This document shows positions 43,013 through 52,554 of a stretch of DNA of 63,692 nt, piece after piece (the stretch's first letter is position 1; each line of letters begins with the position of its first letter). The DNA lies in NCBI GenBank assembly GCA_012837685.1, contig DUQS01000027.1:1-63692 (forward strand). Direction: 5' to 3'. Origin of the DNA: Bacteroidales bacterium. GTDB lineage: Bacteria; Bacteroidota; Bacteroidia; Bacteroidales; Paludibacteraceae. The position numbers and the translations under genes were made by a program. Below the pieces are notes generated by a model. The model worked only from the letters and a program-made list of their open reading frames with translations, was not told the DNA's origin and ran no database searches.

Positions 43013-44782
43013 TTATTCGTTGAAAAAATCCACCAACACGCGACGATAAGAGTTGAAAATTTTTGATTTAGAAACAAAACCGACATATTTACCACTATCA
43101 TCCACTACCGGTAAATTCCACGCTCCCGTTTTTTCAAATATCTCCATCACTTTCTCCATCGGCATATTCACATTGATTTTCGCTTTAGGAAAAATCATCA
43201 ATTTTTTCACCGTAAAACGGTTGTACAGCTCCGGACGGAACATAATGTTACGAACTTCGTCCAACGGCATAACACCCTGAAGGACACCGGTTTTTCTATC
43301 AACCACAGGAAAAATATTTCTATTTGAACGAGAAATAACTTTTACCAATTCGCCCAAAGACATTTCGGGATAAACTACTTCCAAATCATTTTCTATAACA
43401 TTATCCATTGTGAGAAGCGTCAGTACAGCCTTATCCTTGTGATGCGTCAATAATTTGCCCTTTTGCGCCAAACGCATCGCATAAAGGCTGTGAGGTTCAA
43501 ACACAATGATAGTCAGGTACGAAATAACTGACGTAATAATAAGCGTCATCAATAAATCGTAACCGCCCGTCAATTCGGCAATTAGAAAAGTGCCTGTCAG
43601 AGGCGCATGCATCACACCTGACATTAAACCAGCCATGCCTGCAAATGCAAAATTTTTGCTCGGAATATCAAATCCTAACCAATTCATACCCTCCGATACC
43701 ACAAATCCCGTAATGCAACCCACAAATAAGCTCGGTGCAAAAATACCGCCCGTTCCTCCGGCACCGTTAGTTGCCGCCGATGCGAATATTTTGAAAAAGA
43801 CTATCATACTGAAATACAGAATGACAACCCATAAATTATGACGAAAATTATACAAAAATGTATGATGGAACAATACATCGGAATTTCCCATTAACAAAGC
43901 AGAGATAGTGTCGTAACCTTCACCGTATAGCGGAGGAAAGAAAAAAATCAGAATGCTCAACATAATACCGCCAACGACTATCTTCTGGTAAGGTTTTTTC
44001 AAACGTTTAAAAAATCCTTCTAACTTATTCATGCCTCTGGTGAAATAGAGCGAAACGAGACCGCATATCACACCTAATATTATAATAAACGGAATACGCT
44101 CCAGAGAGAAGAGTTCATACAAATCGAAACGAAACATGGCATCGCTGCCCATTAGGAAATAGGAAAAAGCCGTCGCCGTAACCGACGAAATCAATAATGG
44201 TGCAATGGAAGTCATAGTCAAATCCAGCAACAAAACCTCCAATGTAAAGGCAACGCCGGCAATAGGAGCTTTAAAAATACCACCAATGGCACCTGCCGCA
44301 CCACAGCCCACTAACAACATTAATGTCTTTTGATCGAGTTTGAATGCGCGCCCCAAATTCGAACCAATAGCCGAACCCGTTAGCACAATGGGTGCCTCGG
44401 CACCAACCGACCCTCCGAAGCCAATGGTAATGGCACTCGCCACTATTGACGACCAAACATTATGCAGTTTTATTATGGCTTTTCGTTGGGAAATGGCATA
44501 AAGAATTTTTGTTACGCCATGACTAATGTCGTCCCTAACGATGTAACGAACAAACAGACTTGCCAGCGTAATACCTAAAGCGGGCAAAGCCAAATACCAA
44601 TAATTTACATCTTCGGCTTCAAATACAAAAGTTACACCACGCTGAATAAGATGGATGAGCGACTTCAAGATAAATGCGGCGAAAGAAGCAGCAATACCTA
44701 CTACAAAACTCAAAATAAGGACAAAATGCCGTTCCTTAATGTGCTTTTCACGCCAATCCAATAACCGCAAAAATTTATCCAT
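43013..44782 (-). CDS. ClC-family chloride channel/antiporter with C-terminal CBS pair
   Basis: 589 residues. About 11-12 membrane helices with ClC motifs: GGSVGAEAPIVLTGSAIGSNLGR (GSxGxEGP equivalent; the gating glutamate is kept but GREGP reads GAEAP), GAAGAIGGIFKAPIAG, and NGAGGTGGIFAPSLFVG. Two CBS domains at about 455-580 (VYPEMSLGELVKVISRSNRNIFPVVD and INVNMPMEKVMEIFEKTGAWNLPVVD). Moves Cl- or swaps it for H+; CBS would sense energy or ionic state. Convergent with the alkD-like gene; stops 2 bp apart. Confidence 0.95.
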   Translation of the reverse strand: MDKFLRLLDWREKHIKERHFVLILSFVVGIAASFAAFILKSLIHLIQRGVTFVFEAEDVNYWYLALPALGITLASLFVRYIVRDDISHGVTKILYAISQRKAIIKLHNVWSSIVASAITIGFGGSVGAEAPIVLTGSAIGSNLGRAFKLDQKTLMLLVGCGAAGAIGGIFKAPIAGVAFTLEVLLLDLTMTSIAPLLISSVTATAFSYFLMGSDAMFRFDLYELFSLERIPFIIILGVICGLVSLYFTRGMNKLEGFFKRLKKPYQKIVVGGIMLSILIFFFPPLYGEGYDTISALLMGNSDVLFHHTFLYNFRHNLWVVILYFSMIVFFKIFASAATNGAGGTGGIFAPSLFVGCITGFVVSEGMNWLGFDIPSKNFAFAGMAGLMSGVMHAPLTGTFLIAELTGGYDLLMTLIITSVISYLTIIVFEPHSLYAMRLAQKGKLLTHHKDKAVLTLLTMDNVIENDLEVVYPEMSLGELVKVISRSNRNIFPVVDRKTGVLQGVMPLDEVRNIMFRPELYNRFTVKKLMIFPKAKINVNMPMEKVMEIFEKTGAWNLPVVDDSGKYVGFVSKSKIFNSYRRVLVDFFNE

Positions 44783-44809
44783 TATCCGTTTTTAAGAATT
44801 ATAGATGCG

Positions 44810-44817
44810 CAAAGGTA
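44810..44817 (-). promoter_or_regulatory. -7 element (TACCTTTG) before the ClC gene
   Basis: TACCTTTG on the minus strand, 28 bp upstream of the ClC ATG. The -33 position reads TTTA at 19-nt spacing, one base off. Confidence 0.45.
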
Positions 44818-44841
44818 GTAAAAATAGAATTAGTATTAAAA

Positions 44842-44870
44842 TAAAAAGGTTACTTCGAGTAACCTTTTTA
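44842..44870 (-). terminator. Intrinsic terminator after the PPIase gene
   Basis: TAAAAAGGTTAC (44842-44853) pairs perfectly with GTAACCTTTTTA (44859-44870) around TTCGA. It closes the coaX-to-PPIase operon 26 bp past its last stop and could work in both directions. Confidence 0.9.
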
Positions 44871-44896
44871 TGCAAATTATATGTTTACAAAATTAA

Positions 44897-47014
44897 TTAG
44901 AAATATTTGTAACGTAAATCTTCAATATTAGCTGCTTTTTTCAAAACATCCATACCAAGATACGGCAACATGTAATGAGCTCTTGTCAAATCAGATACCT
45001 CGGCTTCTTTATCAAACGACTGGTCGGATACAACTTTATTGAACACATTAAACACATAAACGCCCATAACGCCTTTTACCGGTTGCGAAAGTTGTCCCTG
45101 ATTTGCCATCGAAGCTAATGCAAATAATTCGGGTTCGCGACCAACAGAGCCTGCATAGGGCGTGTTAAAAGTAATTCCGCGCAACGTATCTACCGTATAT
45201 CCGGCAGCAACATCGGCAACAAAATCAGCTATCTGTTTTCCGCTCATCTCCTGTTTAATAGCTTCTGCCTTTTTATCTCTACGGATTTCGTTAAGCAAAA
45301 AGTCTTTCACACTTTCCAAATCTCTGTAGCCTTTTTCATTTGCTCCGGTAATTGCCGCAACAATAATTTTATCGTCGCATTCAAAAATATCAGATACGGT
45401 GTTGACTTCGTTCTTAAATGCCCAACGCACAATTTGGCGCGAGTTTTTCAAATTGGCAACACGTGTCTGATTGATATCTAAACTACTTATGGGACGGCAA
45501 GATAAGCCTTGTTCCAAAGCACTTTTTTCCAACTTTTCGGGTGTGTTGTTTTCGTAAGCAAACTGTTTGGCTCGTTGAAAAATTTTAGCTTGGGTAGCTG
45601 AACTCGGCACCACTTTGCGTTCTAAAATAGCCAATTTTACTTTTGGCGTTTCGGCTGCACGTTCCATCACCTGAAGTATCTGAATGCCATACGAGCCTTT
45701 CATTTGGAACACTTCATTAACACTTGCTTTCATGACTTTTTCAGCCATCTCATTTTCAAGGTCGGCTTCTTTTACCCAACCAATTTCGCCACCTTTAGTG
45801 GCTGTTTGGGACATTTTGGAATATGTTTGTGCCATTACGGCAAAATCTGCTCCTTCTTTAATTGCTTTTTCAATACTGTCAGCCAACAATTGCGTTTTTT
45901 CTTCAGTATCTTGTTGTACCAAAATATGGCGCAATTTTACAGAGTCGGGAAGCATAATGCCCGTTTCTACAATGCGTGCCATTTTGTAGGTGTTGTTAAC
46001 AAACAGCGGTCCCATGCAATCATCTTTTTTACCGGAAAAAGCAAAATCACGAAAATCGGCATCTACCGCATCTTTTGAAAGATTTTCACCTTTATAGGTA
46101 ACGTCCGAATTGGCATTAGTAAGACTACCAATTTCCGTTGTAGTTTCAAATTGGGGTTTCAGTTCGTTAATCCATTGTTCCGCATTAGCAAAATCTTCAT
46201 CTGACGGCTCAATGTAAAAAATAACATATTTCAAATCGCGCGAAGCTTCTTGTTTAAATTGCTCTTTCTTTTTGTTGTAAAGAGCTTTCAATTCTCTGTT
46301 GGAAGCTGTATATACCGAATCGGGCAGTGTTAAATACGGTTTTGTGGCATACACAAAATCTACTGTCGTTTTTTGATTGTTATACGAATTTTTTGCATCC
46401 AACGAGTTAACTACCAAAAGATTATAAAGCAACTTGCCATACTTAGCTTCCAAACGTCCCATTCTCACTTGGTCTTCCCAAAATTTCCAATAGGATTTCC
46501 ATTGATTAAGTTGCTCTAATGAGATATTAGGATTGGGATGGTCGCTGTCAATCATTTTCCTGAATTGTGCTACTAAAGCGGGGTCAAAAGAATTGGTTTC
46601 AGGATTGAAAAACATACGGCGACTGGAAATCATCATATCGATGTTTTTACCCATAATCAAATCGTACAATTCTGCTTCGCTCACCGTCATGTTGATAGCT
46701 TTCGTTTCGCGCATCAAAATGTTGTCACGCACTGTCATGTCCCAAACTGACTGGTGAATTTGGTCGGTAATTTTATCGTCGATAGCTGCCTCACCAATTT
46801 CCATTTTGTACACTTCCGTCATTTGATCGATAGCCTCCATATAAGATCTAATCTTTACGTTTTTACCGTTTATTTCGGCGACGTTGGCACTCGATTCGCT
46901 AAAAAATGCTGCACTAGAATTTACCAAGTCTCCAACGATAAAAGCTAAAAGAGCTAAACCTACAACGACTAAAAGTAATACACTTTGTTTTCTAATTTTG
47001 TCTAATGTTGCCAT
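44897..47014 (-). CDS. Membrane-anchored peptidylprolyl isomerase (PpiD/SurA-like)
   Basis: 705 residues: a short cytosolic start, one membrane helix (about 12-30: SVLLLVVVGLALLAFIVGDL), a SurA N-like chaperone region, and a parvulin-type PPIC domain near 365-450 (KLRHILVQQDTEEKTQLLADSI ... GGEIGWV ... GSYGIQILQV). A long C-terminal region follows. Assists folding of exported proteins at the inner membrane. Last gene of the envelope operon with LptC and a CNNM/CBS protein, an order I know from Bacteroides. Confidence 0.93.
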   Translation of the reverse strand: MATLDKIRKQSVLLLVVVGLALLAFIVGDLVNSSAAFFSESSANVAEINGKNVKIRSYMEAIDQMTEVYKMEIGEAAIDDKITDQIHQSVWDMTVRDNILMRETKAINMTVSEAELYDLIMGKNIDMMISSRRMFFNPETNSFDPALVAQFRKMIDSDHPNPNISLEQLNQWKSYWKFWEDQVRMGRLEAKYGKLLYNLLVVNSLDAKNSYNNQKTTVDFVYATKPYLTLPDSVYTASNRELKALYNKKKEQFKQEASRDLKYVIFYIEPSDEDFANAEQWINELKPQFETTTEIGSLTNANSDVTYKGENLSKDAVDADFRDFAFSGKKDDCMGPLFVNNTYKMARIVETGIMLPDSVKLRHILVQQDTEEKTQLLADSIEKAIKEGADFAVMAQTYSKMSQTATKGGEIGWVKEADLENEMAEKVMKASVNEVFQMKGSYGIQILQVMERAAETPKVKLAILERKVVPSSATQAKIFQRAKQFAYENNTPEKLEKSALEQGLSCRPISSLDINQTRVANLKNSRQIVRWAFKNEVNTVSDIFECDDKIIVAAITGANEKGYRDLESVKDFLLNEIRRDKKAEAIKQEMSGKQIADFVADVAAGYTVDTLRGITFNTPYAGSVGREPELFALASMANQGQLSQPVKGVMGVYVFNVFNKVVSDQSFDKEAEVSDLTRAHYMLPYLGMDVLKKAANIEDLRYKYF

Positions 47015-47154
47015 TTTTATTTTAATTAATATATGAATAATACTGTTAAATTCTTCCCAAAAATTAGGCTACGAATTTACAAAAAAATACAATACCAAAA
47101 CAACTTTTTTTCATTTTTTTGGAAAATCCTATCATATAAGGCAATAGCTGCCTT

Positions 47155-48405
47155 TTATAACGATAATTTTACCAAATCTATACGACTATTCCGCGCTTTA
47201 ATTATCCTGAAAGTGTAATTTTCAATACGAATTACATCATTCTGTTGCGGAATTTTTTGATAGTGATACATAATAAAACCGGCTATGGTAAGATAATCAT
47301 CGGTTTCGGGCAAACGCAAATCAAACTGTTCGTTGATAAAGTCTATTTCCAAGCGTCCCGACAACAGATACTCTTTATCGTTCAGTTTTTTGGCTACATA
47401 CTCTTTAGTATCATGCTCGTCCTCTATTTCGCCAAAAATTTCTTCCATAATATCTTCCAACGTAACAATGCCGGCTGTTCCACCAAATTCATCGACCACT
47501 ACGGCAATACTTTTTTTATCACGCATAAAAATATCCATTAACTTATTGGCAGCCATCGTTTCGGGAACAATCGGCATGGTGCGCAGGTACTCTTGCCACG
47601 AAGTCGGATTTCTAAATAAATCGGATGAATGAAAATAACCAATGATATTGTCAATGCTATCTTTGTAAATCAAAATTTTCGACAATCCGGTTTCAACAAA
47701 AGTGTTGGTAATTTCTTCAATAGTAGTGTCTGAGTTTAGTGCAATAATTTCGGTACGAGGCACAATGCAATCGCGTAATTTAATCGATGAAAAGTCCAAC
47801 GCATTTTGAAATATCTTTACCTCATTGTCAATATCCTCATTTTTGTCGGCATTTTCTACTGTTTCACTTACCAAATAGTCCAAATCTACTTTACTGATGG
47901 ATATATTTTCGTCGTGCAGCCCTACATTAACCTTAAACAGTTTGAGTATCCAAATAGATAAAATAGTTGCCACACGAGCTATCGGATAGAGCAATGCATA
48001 ACACACAATGAGTAACGGCGAAAAAATCTTCAACCATAAATTCGGATTGAAACGGAAAATTGTTTTAGGTATGAATTCGCCGGTAAACAGCACAAGAATT
48101 GTTGCTAAAATGGTTTGTATCAGCGAAACAAGAATTTCATTCGACGTTGCCATACGAATAACAGGACCTAAAACTTCAGCCATTTTTATACCGTAAACAA
48201 CCAAAGCAATATTGTTTCCTACCAACATAGTAGAGATGTATTGCTGCGGATGCTTGTAAAAAACGTTTAAGAGCGAAGCGGAAAAAACTTTGTTTTTTTT
48301 GTCTAATTCAAAACGCAATTTGTTAGACGAAACAAAAGCAATTTCCATTCCCGAAAAGAAGGCGGAAAAAAGTAAAGATATGATAATGATAAGCCAGTTT
48401 GCCAT
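47155..48405 (-). CDS. CNNM/CBS transporter-like protein (HlyC/CorC family, DUF21)
   Basis: 416 residues. N-terminal DUF21 (CNNM) membrane domain of 3-4 helices (1-165: SLLFSAFFSGMEIAFVSSNKLRFEL, NIALVVYGIKMAEVLGP), two CBS domains (about 205-325: IVPRTEIIALNSDTTIEEI; IPIVPETMAANKLMDIFMRDKKSIAVVVDEFGGTAGIVTLED), and a CorC_HlyC domain at the end. A role in Mg2+/Co2+ efflux or homeostasis is known for relatives. Follows lptC by 2 bp. A weak hairpin (AAGGCA/TGCCTT, 47138-47154) abuts the stop but has no T-run. Confidence 0.93.
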   Translation of the reverse strand: MANWLIIIISLLFSAFFSGMEIAFVSSNKLRFELDKKNKVFSASLLNVFYKHPQQYISTMLVGNNIALVVYGIKMAEVLGPVIRMATSNEILVSLIQTILATILVLFTGEFIPKTIFRFNPNLWLKIFSPLLIVCYALLYPIARVATILSIWILKLFKVNVGLHDENISISKVDLDYLVSETVENADKNEDIDNEVKIFQNALDFSSIKLRDCIVPRTEIIALNSDTTIEEITNTFVETGLSKILIYKDSIDNIIGYFHSSDLFRNPTSWQEYLRTMPIVPETMAANKLMDIFMRDKKSIAVVVDEFGGTAGIVTLEDIMEEIFGEIEDEHDTKEYVAKKLNDKEYLLSGRLEIDFINEQFDLRLPETDDYLTIAGFIMYHYQKIPQQNDVIRIENYTFRIIKARNSRIDLVKLSL

Positions 48406-48407
48406 AA

Positions 48408-48989
48408 TTAATCTTCTTCTGAATCCACAGGAATAATGCCTTGAGGCTTACGGATGGTATATTTGGTCATTGTTTGATTAGATTCAAATCCCAAACCGAC
48501 AATCCGTTTATCTTTTTGTGTAATAATTATCAACGAATCCGAATAAATAAGTTCTTTCTGTTGGTCCCAATAAAGTTCTTGTGTTTCAAATTGTTCGCCT
48601 TGTAAATTGACAGCTTTTACACTATCATTGAGTACCCACATTTTTTTAACTTCGTAAAACCGTGCGCGTCTGCAATCAATTTGCGCATCAACATCGTAAA
48701 ACGGGTCAAAACGGTCAAAGTGCAAACCTTCGGGAAAATCCCAATAGGGTTCTGAAGCCCTATCGTACACATACCATTTTGGCGCAGTAATACGGTAACG
48801 AGTAATACCCGAATCGGATATCAACGTAGTAATACTATCGACCTTCAAACGTGGCACTTGTGTTCTATCAACTACTACTTCGTCCGTTACATTCGGTTTA
48901 TTTCCGGAGCAAGCTATAAAAAACAGCATAACAATCACTCCAAAAGTGATTGTTACACTATTAATTCTATTACACGTGCATCTACCCAA
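48408..48989 (-). CDS. lptC: LPS export ABC transporter periplasmic protein LptC
   Basis: Part of the Lpt bridge that carries LPS/LOS from inner to outer membrane. 193 residues: N-terminal hydrophobic segment ending in a lipobox-like FFIACSG, then the OstA-like beta-jellyroll (ISDSGITRYRITAPKWYVYD, YWDFPEGLHFDRFD, QGEQFETQELYWDQ, KRIVGLGFESNQTMTKYTIRKPQG). The start is uncertain: no ATG precedes the hydrophobic stretch; a TTG at 48989 (18 nt past the previous stop, same frame) is the best candidate. Confidence 0.9.
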   Translation of the reverse strand: MGRCTCNRINSVTITFGVIVMLFFIACSGNKPNVTDEVVVDRTQVPRLKVDSITTLISDSGITRYRITAPKWYVYDRASEPYWDFPEGLHFDRFDPFYDVDAQIDCRRARFYEVKKMWVLNDSVKAVNLQGEQFETQELYWDQQKELIYSDSLIIITQKDKRIVGLGFESNQTMTKYTIRKPQGIIPVDSEED

Positions 48990-49007
48990 AATTACAATTT
49001 CTGTAAT

Positions 49008-50372
49008 TTAACGGCAAATAGTACATTCGCCTATCCAACCACCGACACAGAACTGTTTTCCTTCGCCTAAATCGGGGTGCATAAATACATCTTCCTTCGA
49101 CGGGAAATAGCGACTGTAAGAACGGATAAGTTCGTCAGCTTGATTGGCACATTCAGGATCTACCTCTTTTGCTTTTCTGAATTTATCTACTGCCACCCAA
49201 TAAATCGTGTTACGCAACACAGGGTCATCGTAGATGTTTCGCGAATCGGCATACAGCAAACCTATCAAAATATACGGATTGCCTTGATTGGGGTTATTAT
49301 CGAGCGAGAGACGTGCATATTCGCGCGATTTTATAGAATTGTTCAATCTTTTATAAATTTGAGCAATTTTGAAAAAATAGTCAGCCTTATCTTTATCATT
49401 GGAAGACAGTTTGGCAGCTTCTTCAAAATAAGAGATGGCTTTTGTATAATCTTCATTTTTGTAGTACATTTCGGCACAACCGTTAGCTGTTTCAGCACTC
49501 GGTTTTATTTTGTGAGCATACGTAGAAGCCTTGAAGAAAACTTTCGAATCAGTACAGCCTAAACTCTTGAACAGGTTTACTGTAGAAGTAAGATAGTCAA
49601 GTTTTGTTTTATTTTTTTCTACTGCCGTTCCATAAACTTTTTCCAAACGACTGCAATCGGCAGCTCCCGAAAGTGCAAAAAGGTTATCCAGTGGAGTATC
49701 TATTTCGCCATAGCGATCGGCATTTTTCAAATCAGCATTAGCTGCATTACGTTCAATAATGTCATTGGCAAATACATAATCACTAATGAATGTTGCAGCA
49801 AAAGTACTGTCAGCCTTGTACAAATCTTGCGACAACACAACAAACTGTTGCAAAAAGGTCGGCGTAGCATCGTCTTTAAGTTCGGTTACGCACTGTTTCA
49901 ACCAATTGTACGGAGTTTGTTTGTCGTTCGGTCGATATTGAATATAGTAATAAGCTTTCATACCTAAAATATAAGCCGTCGGAGCCTTTGGGTCATCGCC
50001 GAAATATTTGGCTTGATTATCGTGCAACGTCATCAATTTTTCAAATAATGCCTCCTTTTTAGCCGGATCGGATTCATTGTCCATTTGCCATGTTATGATG
50101 CGAACGCCATAAGTATAGATGGCTTTCGACATTGACGGGCATGTTTTATAAACAGCTTCCCAAGGAGCCAATGCGTCAGCATAGTTTTTCACTTTGGCTG
50201 CTTCATAAAATAGACTTTGATTTAACAGACACTCTTCTAATACTGCCGGATCAGTCGTCTGTTCTACTACCGGTTCTGCAGTTTTTTGTGCAGATTGTTT
50301 TTTGGGTTTCCCTCCTGCATGCGCACCAACAGTTACGCATAACAATAGTACTAATAATTTCATTGCTTTCAT
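49008..50372 (-). CDS. TPR-repeat exported protein
   Basis: 454 residues with a signal peptide (MKAMKLLVLLLCVTVGAHAG). Helical TPR-like repeats lie mainly in the second half (ETANGCAEMYYKNEDYTKAISYFEEAAKLSS, DYFFKIAQIYKRLNNSIKSREYARLSL, YILIGLLYADSRNI). It ends with GGWIGECTICR. No enzymatic motif. In Bacteroidota this position between an outer-membrane protein and lptC is regularly a TPR protein; a scaffolding role in envelope assembly is a guess. Confidence 0.85.
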   Translation of the reverse strand: MKAMKLLVLLLCVTVGAHAGGKPKKQSAQKTAEPVVEQTTDPAVLEECLLNQSLFYEAAKVKNYADALAPWEAVYKTCPSMSKAIYTYGVRIITWQMDNESDPAKKEALFEKLMTLHDNQAKYFGDDPKAPTAYILGMKAYYYIQYRPNDKQTPYNWLKQCVTELKDDATPTFLQQFVVLSQDLYKADSTFAATFISDYVFANDIIERNAANADLKNADRYGEIDTPLDNLFALSGAADCSRLEKVYGTAVEKNKTKLDYLTSTVNLFKSLGCTDSKVFFKASTYAHKIKPSAETANGCAEMYYKNEDYTKAISYFEEAAKLSSNDKDKADYFFKIAQIYKRLNNSIKSREYARLSLDNNPNQGNPYILIGLLYADSRNIYDDPVLRNTIYWVAVDKFRKAKEVDPECANQADELIRSYSRYFPSKEDVFMHPDLGEGKQFCVGGWIGECTICR

Positions 50373-50408
50373 AATTTTGTTTGTTTTTATTATTTATTTT
50401 GAATAATT

Positions 50409-51683
50409 TTATTGAATTTTCGGTTTAAAGAACCACAATTCGTTTAAGTTCACATTCAATCCTATTTTATAATAATTTTCTTTGAGTAATAACGCTTCAC
50501 GGTTGTTGATGTAGCCATATTCAAAATTGACATTCAACATGGTTTTAGTCGTCTTCAACGGTAAACCAACACCAAAAGTTATGCCAAAGTCGTGTGTGTT
50601 ATAGCCTTTAATATTTACATACGATTGCGAATAGTTGGTTCCAAATCGCCAACGAACACGATCGATATATCTGTTACCCAATGGTTTATGTATATATTCC
50701 GCACCTAAAGAAAGTTTTGCACGATTTCCCAAACTATCAACTACGCCCATAAACCGCGTCTTTGAAAATTCTTGAAACATAAAATCGACACCCACCGTTA
50801 AACGTTTGTCGTAAGTATAGGCAATACCACCCGCATACATATTCGGAAGGTCAAACATTTCTTTTGCACTAACAATAAGTGTATCTACACCCAATGTATT
50901 GACGGTTAAATCGCCGGTAAGCTTCGATTGGTGATCGTAAACCAAGCCGACGACAAGGTCGTGTTTTTTGGCAAATGTCTGAAAATATTGAATACCGTAA
51001 TGGAAATTGAAGCTTCTTACAAACATGGTCGATGTTTGAATAGTGTAATATGCAGGCATTCTTTCAACTAAAAAATGCAATGCCCTATAATGGGATAAAT
51101 TGCCAAAAAGATAATAAGCAGACACGCCTAACGAAAAATGTTTAAGGAACGATGCCGACAAACCAAAATAAACTTGACTAATACCGCCTTTACCGTTAAA
51201 ACTCTGTTGGTAAGGCATCTCGGTAGCATCTAAGTTGTTTGGCACAGAAATAGAATCGGTAAATTTGTAATCGTAGCCGATAAAGGAATACGGCACCATG
51301 CCGGCACTCAATCCCAACCATTTGGTAACGGGTATTTGAAACGCCAAATATTCCAAATTGCTGGTAAAAGTGGTTTTATTAGTCGTTCCCGACGAAAAAT
51401 TAGAAAAAAGCCCCGAAACACCAAATTCAAAAATAAAACTTGTGCTGTCAATGCTACTGAATGACGCAGGATTGGCAGGATTGATATGCTGTCGGGTACG
51501 CAAAGCATAACCGATACCGCCCATGGCTTGATTGCGTGAAAAGCCCAAATCGTTCAGACGACCGTAGCCAAAACGCGTGTAAGGCGAATTGATGTTGTTT
51601 TGGGCAGAAATGTCCAAAGAAAACATAAAAAACGCACTAACAAACGCTATTATATAGAGCCAACCTTTTTTACAAAGAGTCAT
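50409..51683 (-). CDS. Outer-membrane beta-barrel protein (hypothetical, conserved in Bacteroidota)
   Basis: 424 residues with signal peptide (MTLCKKGWLYIIAFVSAFFMFSLDISAQ) and a mature start NINSPYTRFGYGRLNDLGFSRNQAMGGIGYALR. Aromatic, alternating strands throughout (FGVSGLFSNFSSGT, LAFQIPVTKWLGLSAGMVPYSFIGYDY, VNFEYGYINNREALLLKENYYKIGLNVNL) suit a 12-14-strand barrel; FadL/OmpP1-like in style. It overlaps coaX by 14 bp and precedes a TPR-lptC pair, so it is likely an envelope assembly or transport protein. Function unknown. Confidence 0.8.
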   Translation of the reverse strand: MTLCKKGWLYIIAFVSAFFMFSLDISAQNNINSPYTRFGYGRLNDLGFSRNQAMGGIGYALRTRQHINPANPASFSSIDSTSFIFEFGVSGLFSNFSSGTTNKTTFTSNLEYLAFQIPVTKWLGLSAGMVPYSFIGYDYKFTDSISVPNNLDATEMPYQQSFNGKGGISQVYFGLSASFLKHFSLGVSAYYLFGNLSHYRALHFLVERMPAYYTIQTSTMFVRSFNFHYGIQYFQTFAKKHDLVVGLVYDHQSKLTGDLTVNTLGVDTLIVSAKEMFDLPNMYAGGIAYTYDKRLTVGVDFMFQEFSKTRFMGVVDSLGNRAKLSLGAEYIHKPLGNRYIDRVRWRFGTNYSQSYVNIKGYNTHDFGITFGVGLPLKTTKTMLNVNFEYGYINNREALLLKENYYKIGLNVNLNELWFFKPKIQ

Positions 51684-52398
51684 TATAAATTAAAATTTTA
51701 TTCAGCCCTATCGGAACTAAATTTGAAACTGCAAAGATGCGATTTTTTATTCTTTTTTCAAAATAAAATGCATAGCCTCCGGTTAAAAAAACAGAAATTT
51801 TCGGATAAAGCAACTTGAGTGCCTTAATAAAGCCATCTATTTCGTACACAACACCCCAAAACGCACCGCATTGAAGAGCTGTTTGGGTGGAAGTTCCCAA
51901 TAGTTGAGCACAGTCGGCAGTCGGCACTTCCGGCAACCTTCCCGTAAACGCATGCATTGCTTTGAGGCGCATTTCTACACCCGGCGTAATATTGCCGCCT
52001 TTAAACACACCATCAGCCGAAACAAAATCGTACGTGTTGCATGTTCCCGCATCTATTACCAGCAAATCGGCGGCTGGTTTCATACTCATTGCTCCAACAG
52101 CAGCGGCAATGCGGTCAAGTCCCAAAGTATTAGGCGTTTCGTACTCCAACTTTAGCGGCAACGGTGTATCGGCGGTCAGTTCGATAAAATCAGTAGTGCT
52201 ACGCAAATATTCAGTTATATCCTTATTTTCAATCGCCACAGACGACAAAATGGATTTTTTTATTCCGTATTTTTTCACTAAAACGTCGATTTGCGCCAAA
52301 ACAGCCTGCTCACAAATCATCATTTCAAGCATTGTATCTTGTTCAAATACAGCGAGTTTTACAGAACTATTTCCTATATCGATCGTCAGGTTTTTCAT
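51670..52398 (-). CDS. coaX: Type III pantothenate kinase
   Basis: First step of coenzyme A synthesis: pantothenate to 4'-phosphopantothenate, in the cytoplasm. 242 residues: IDIGNSSVK (DxGNT/SxxK, 6-14), TLGLDRIAAAVGA (the GxDR region), DAGTCNTYDFV (about 115-125), GGNITPGVEMRLKAMHAFTGRLP, and SNLVPIGLNKI at the end. Typical CoaX; no CoaA type kinase motifs. It heads the coaX-OMP-TPR-lptC operon. Confidence 0.97.
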   Translation of the reverse strand: MKNLTIDIGNSSVKLAVFEQDTMLEMMICEQAVLAQIDVLVKKYGIKKSILSSVAIENKDITEYLRSTTDFIELTADTPLPLKLEYETPNTLGLDRIAAAVGAMSMKPAADLLVIDAGTCNTYDFVSADGVFKGGNITPGVEMRLKAMHAFTGRLPEVPTADCAQLLGTSTQTALQCGAFWGVVYEIDGFIKALKLLYPKISVFLTGGYAFYFEKRIKNRIFAVSNLVPIGLNKILIYNDSL

Positions 52399-52415
52399 TA
52401 TCGCATAAAGAATTA

Positions 52416-52423
52416 CAAAGATA
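52416..52423 (-). promoter_or_regulatory. -7 element (TATCTTTG) before coaX
   Basis: TATCTTTG on the minus strand, 18 bp before the coaX ATG, matches TAnnTTTG. No TTTG at the usual distance. Confidence 0.4.
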
Positions 52424-52490
52424 GTGATAATTACTGAATAATAAATGCTTAAAATTAAGAATTTACGCCTTTTGATAATTATTTTTTTTA

Positions 52491-52498
52491 TAACTTTG
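52491..52498 (+). promoter_or_regulatory. -7 element (TAACTTTG) before dut
   Basis: TAACTTTG, 57 bp upstream of the dut ATG, with a TTTG at 52471-52474 only 16 nt away, shorter than the usual 19-21. Divergent from coaX. Confidence 0.45.
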
Positions 52499-52554
52499 TA
52501 GCTTTGAAATAAATCATTATATTAACATATTTCTCACCATTTTATTTTTTTATT

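Noticed and set aside
47138-47154. Terminator after the CNNM/CBS gene
   Set aside because: AAGGCA/TGCCTT forms a small hairpin next to the stop codon, but no T-run follows on the minus strand, so read-through to the PPIase gene is more likely.
51082-51090. GCCCTATAA, a nine-base match to the cassette's terminal repeat
   Set aside because: It lies in the coding sequence of an intact outer-membrane protein gene, has no partner copy nearby and no interruption; chance match.
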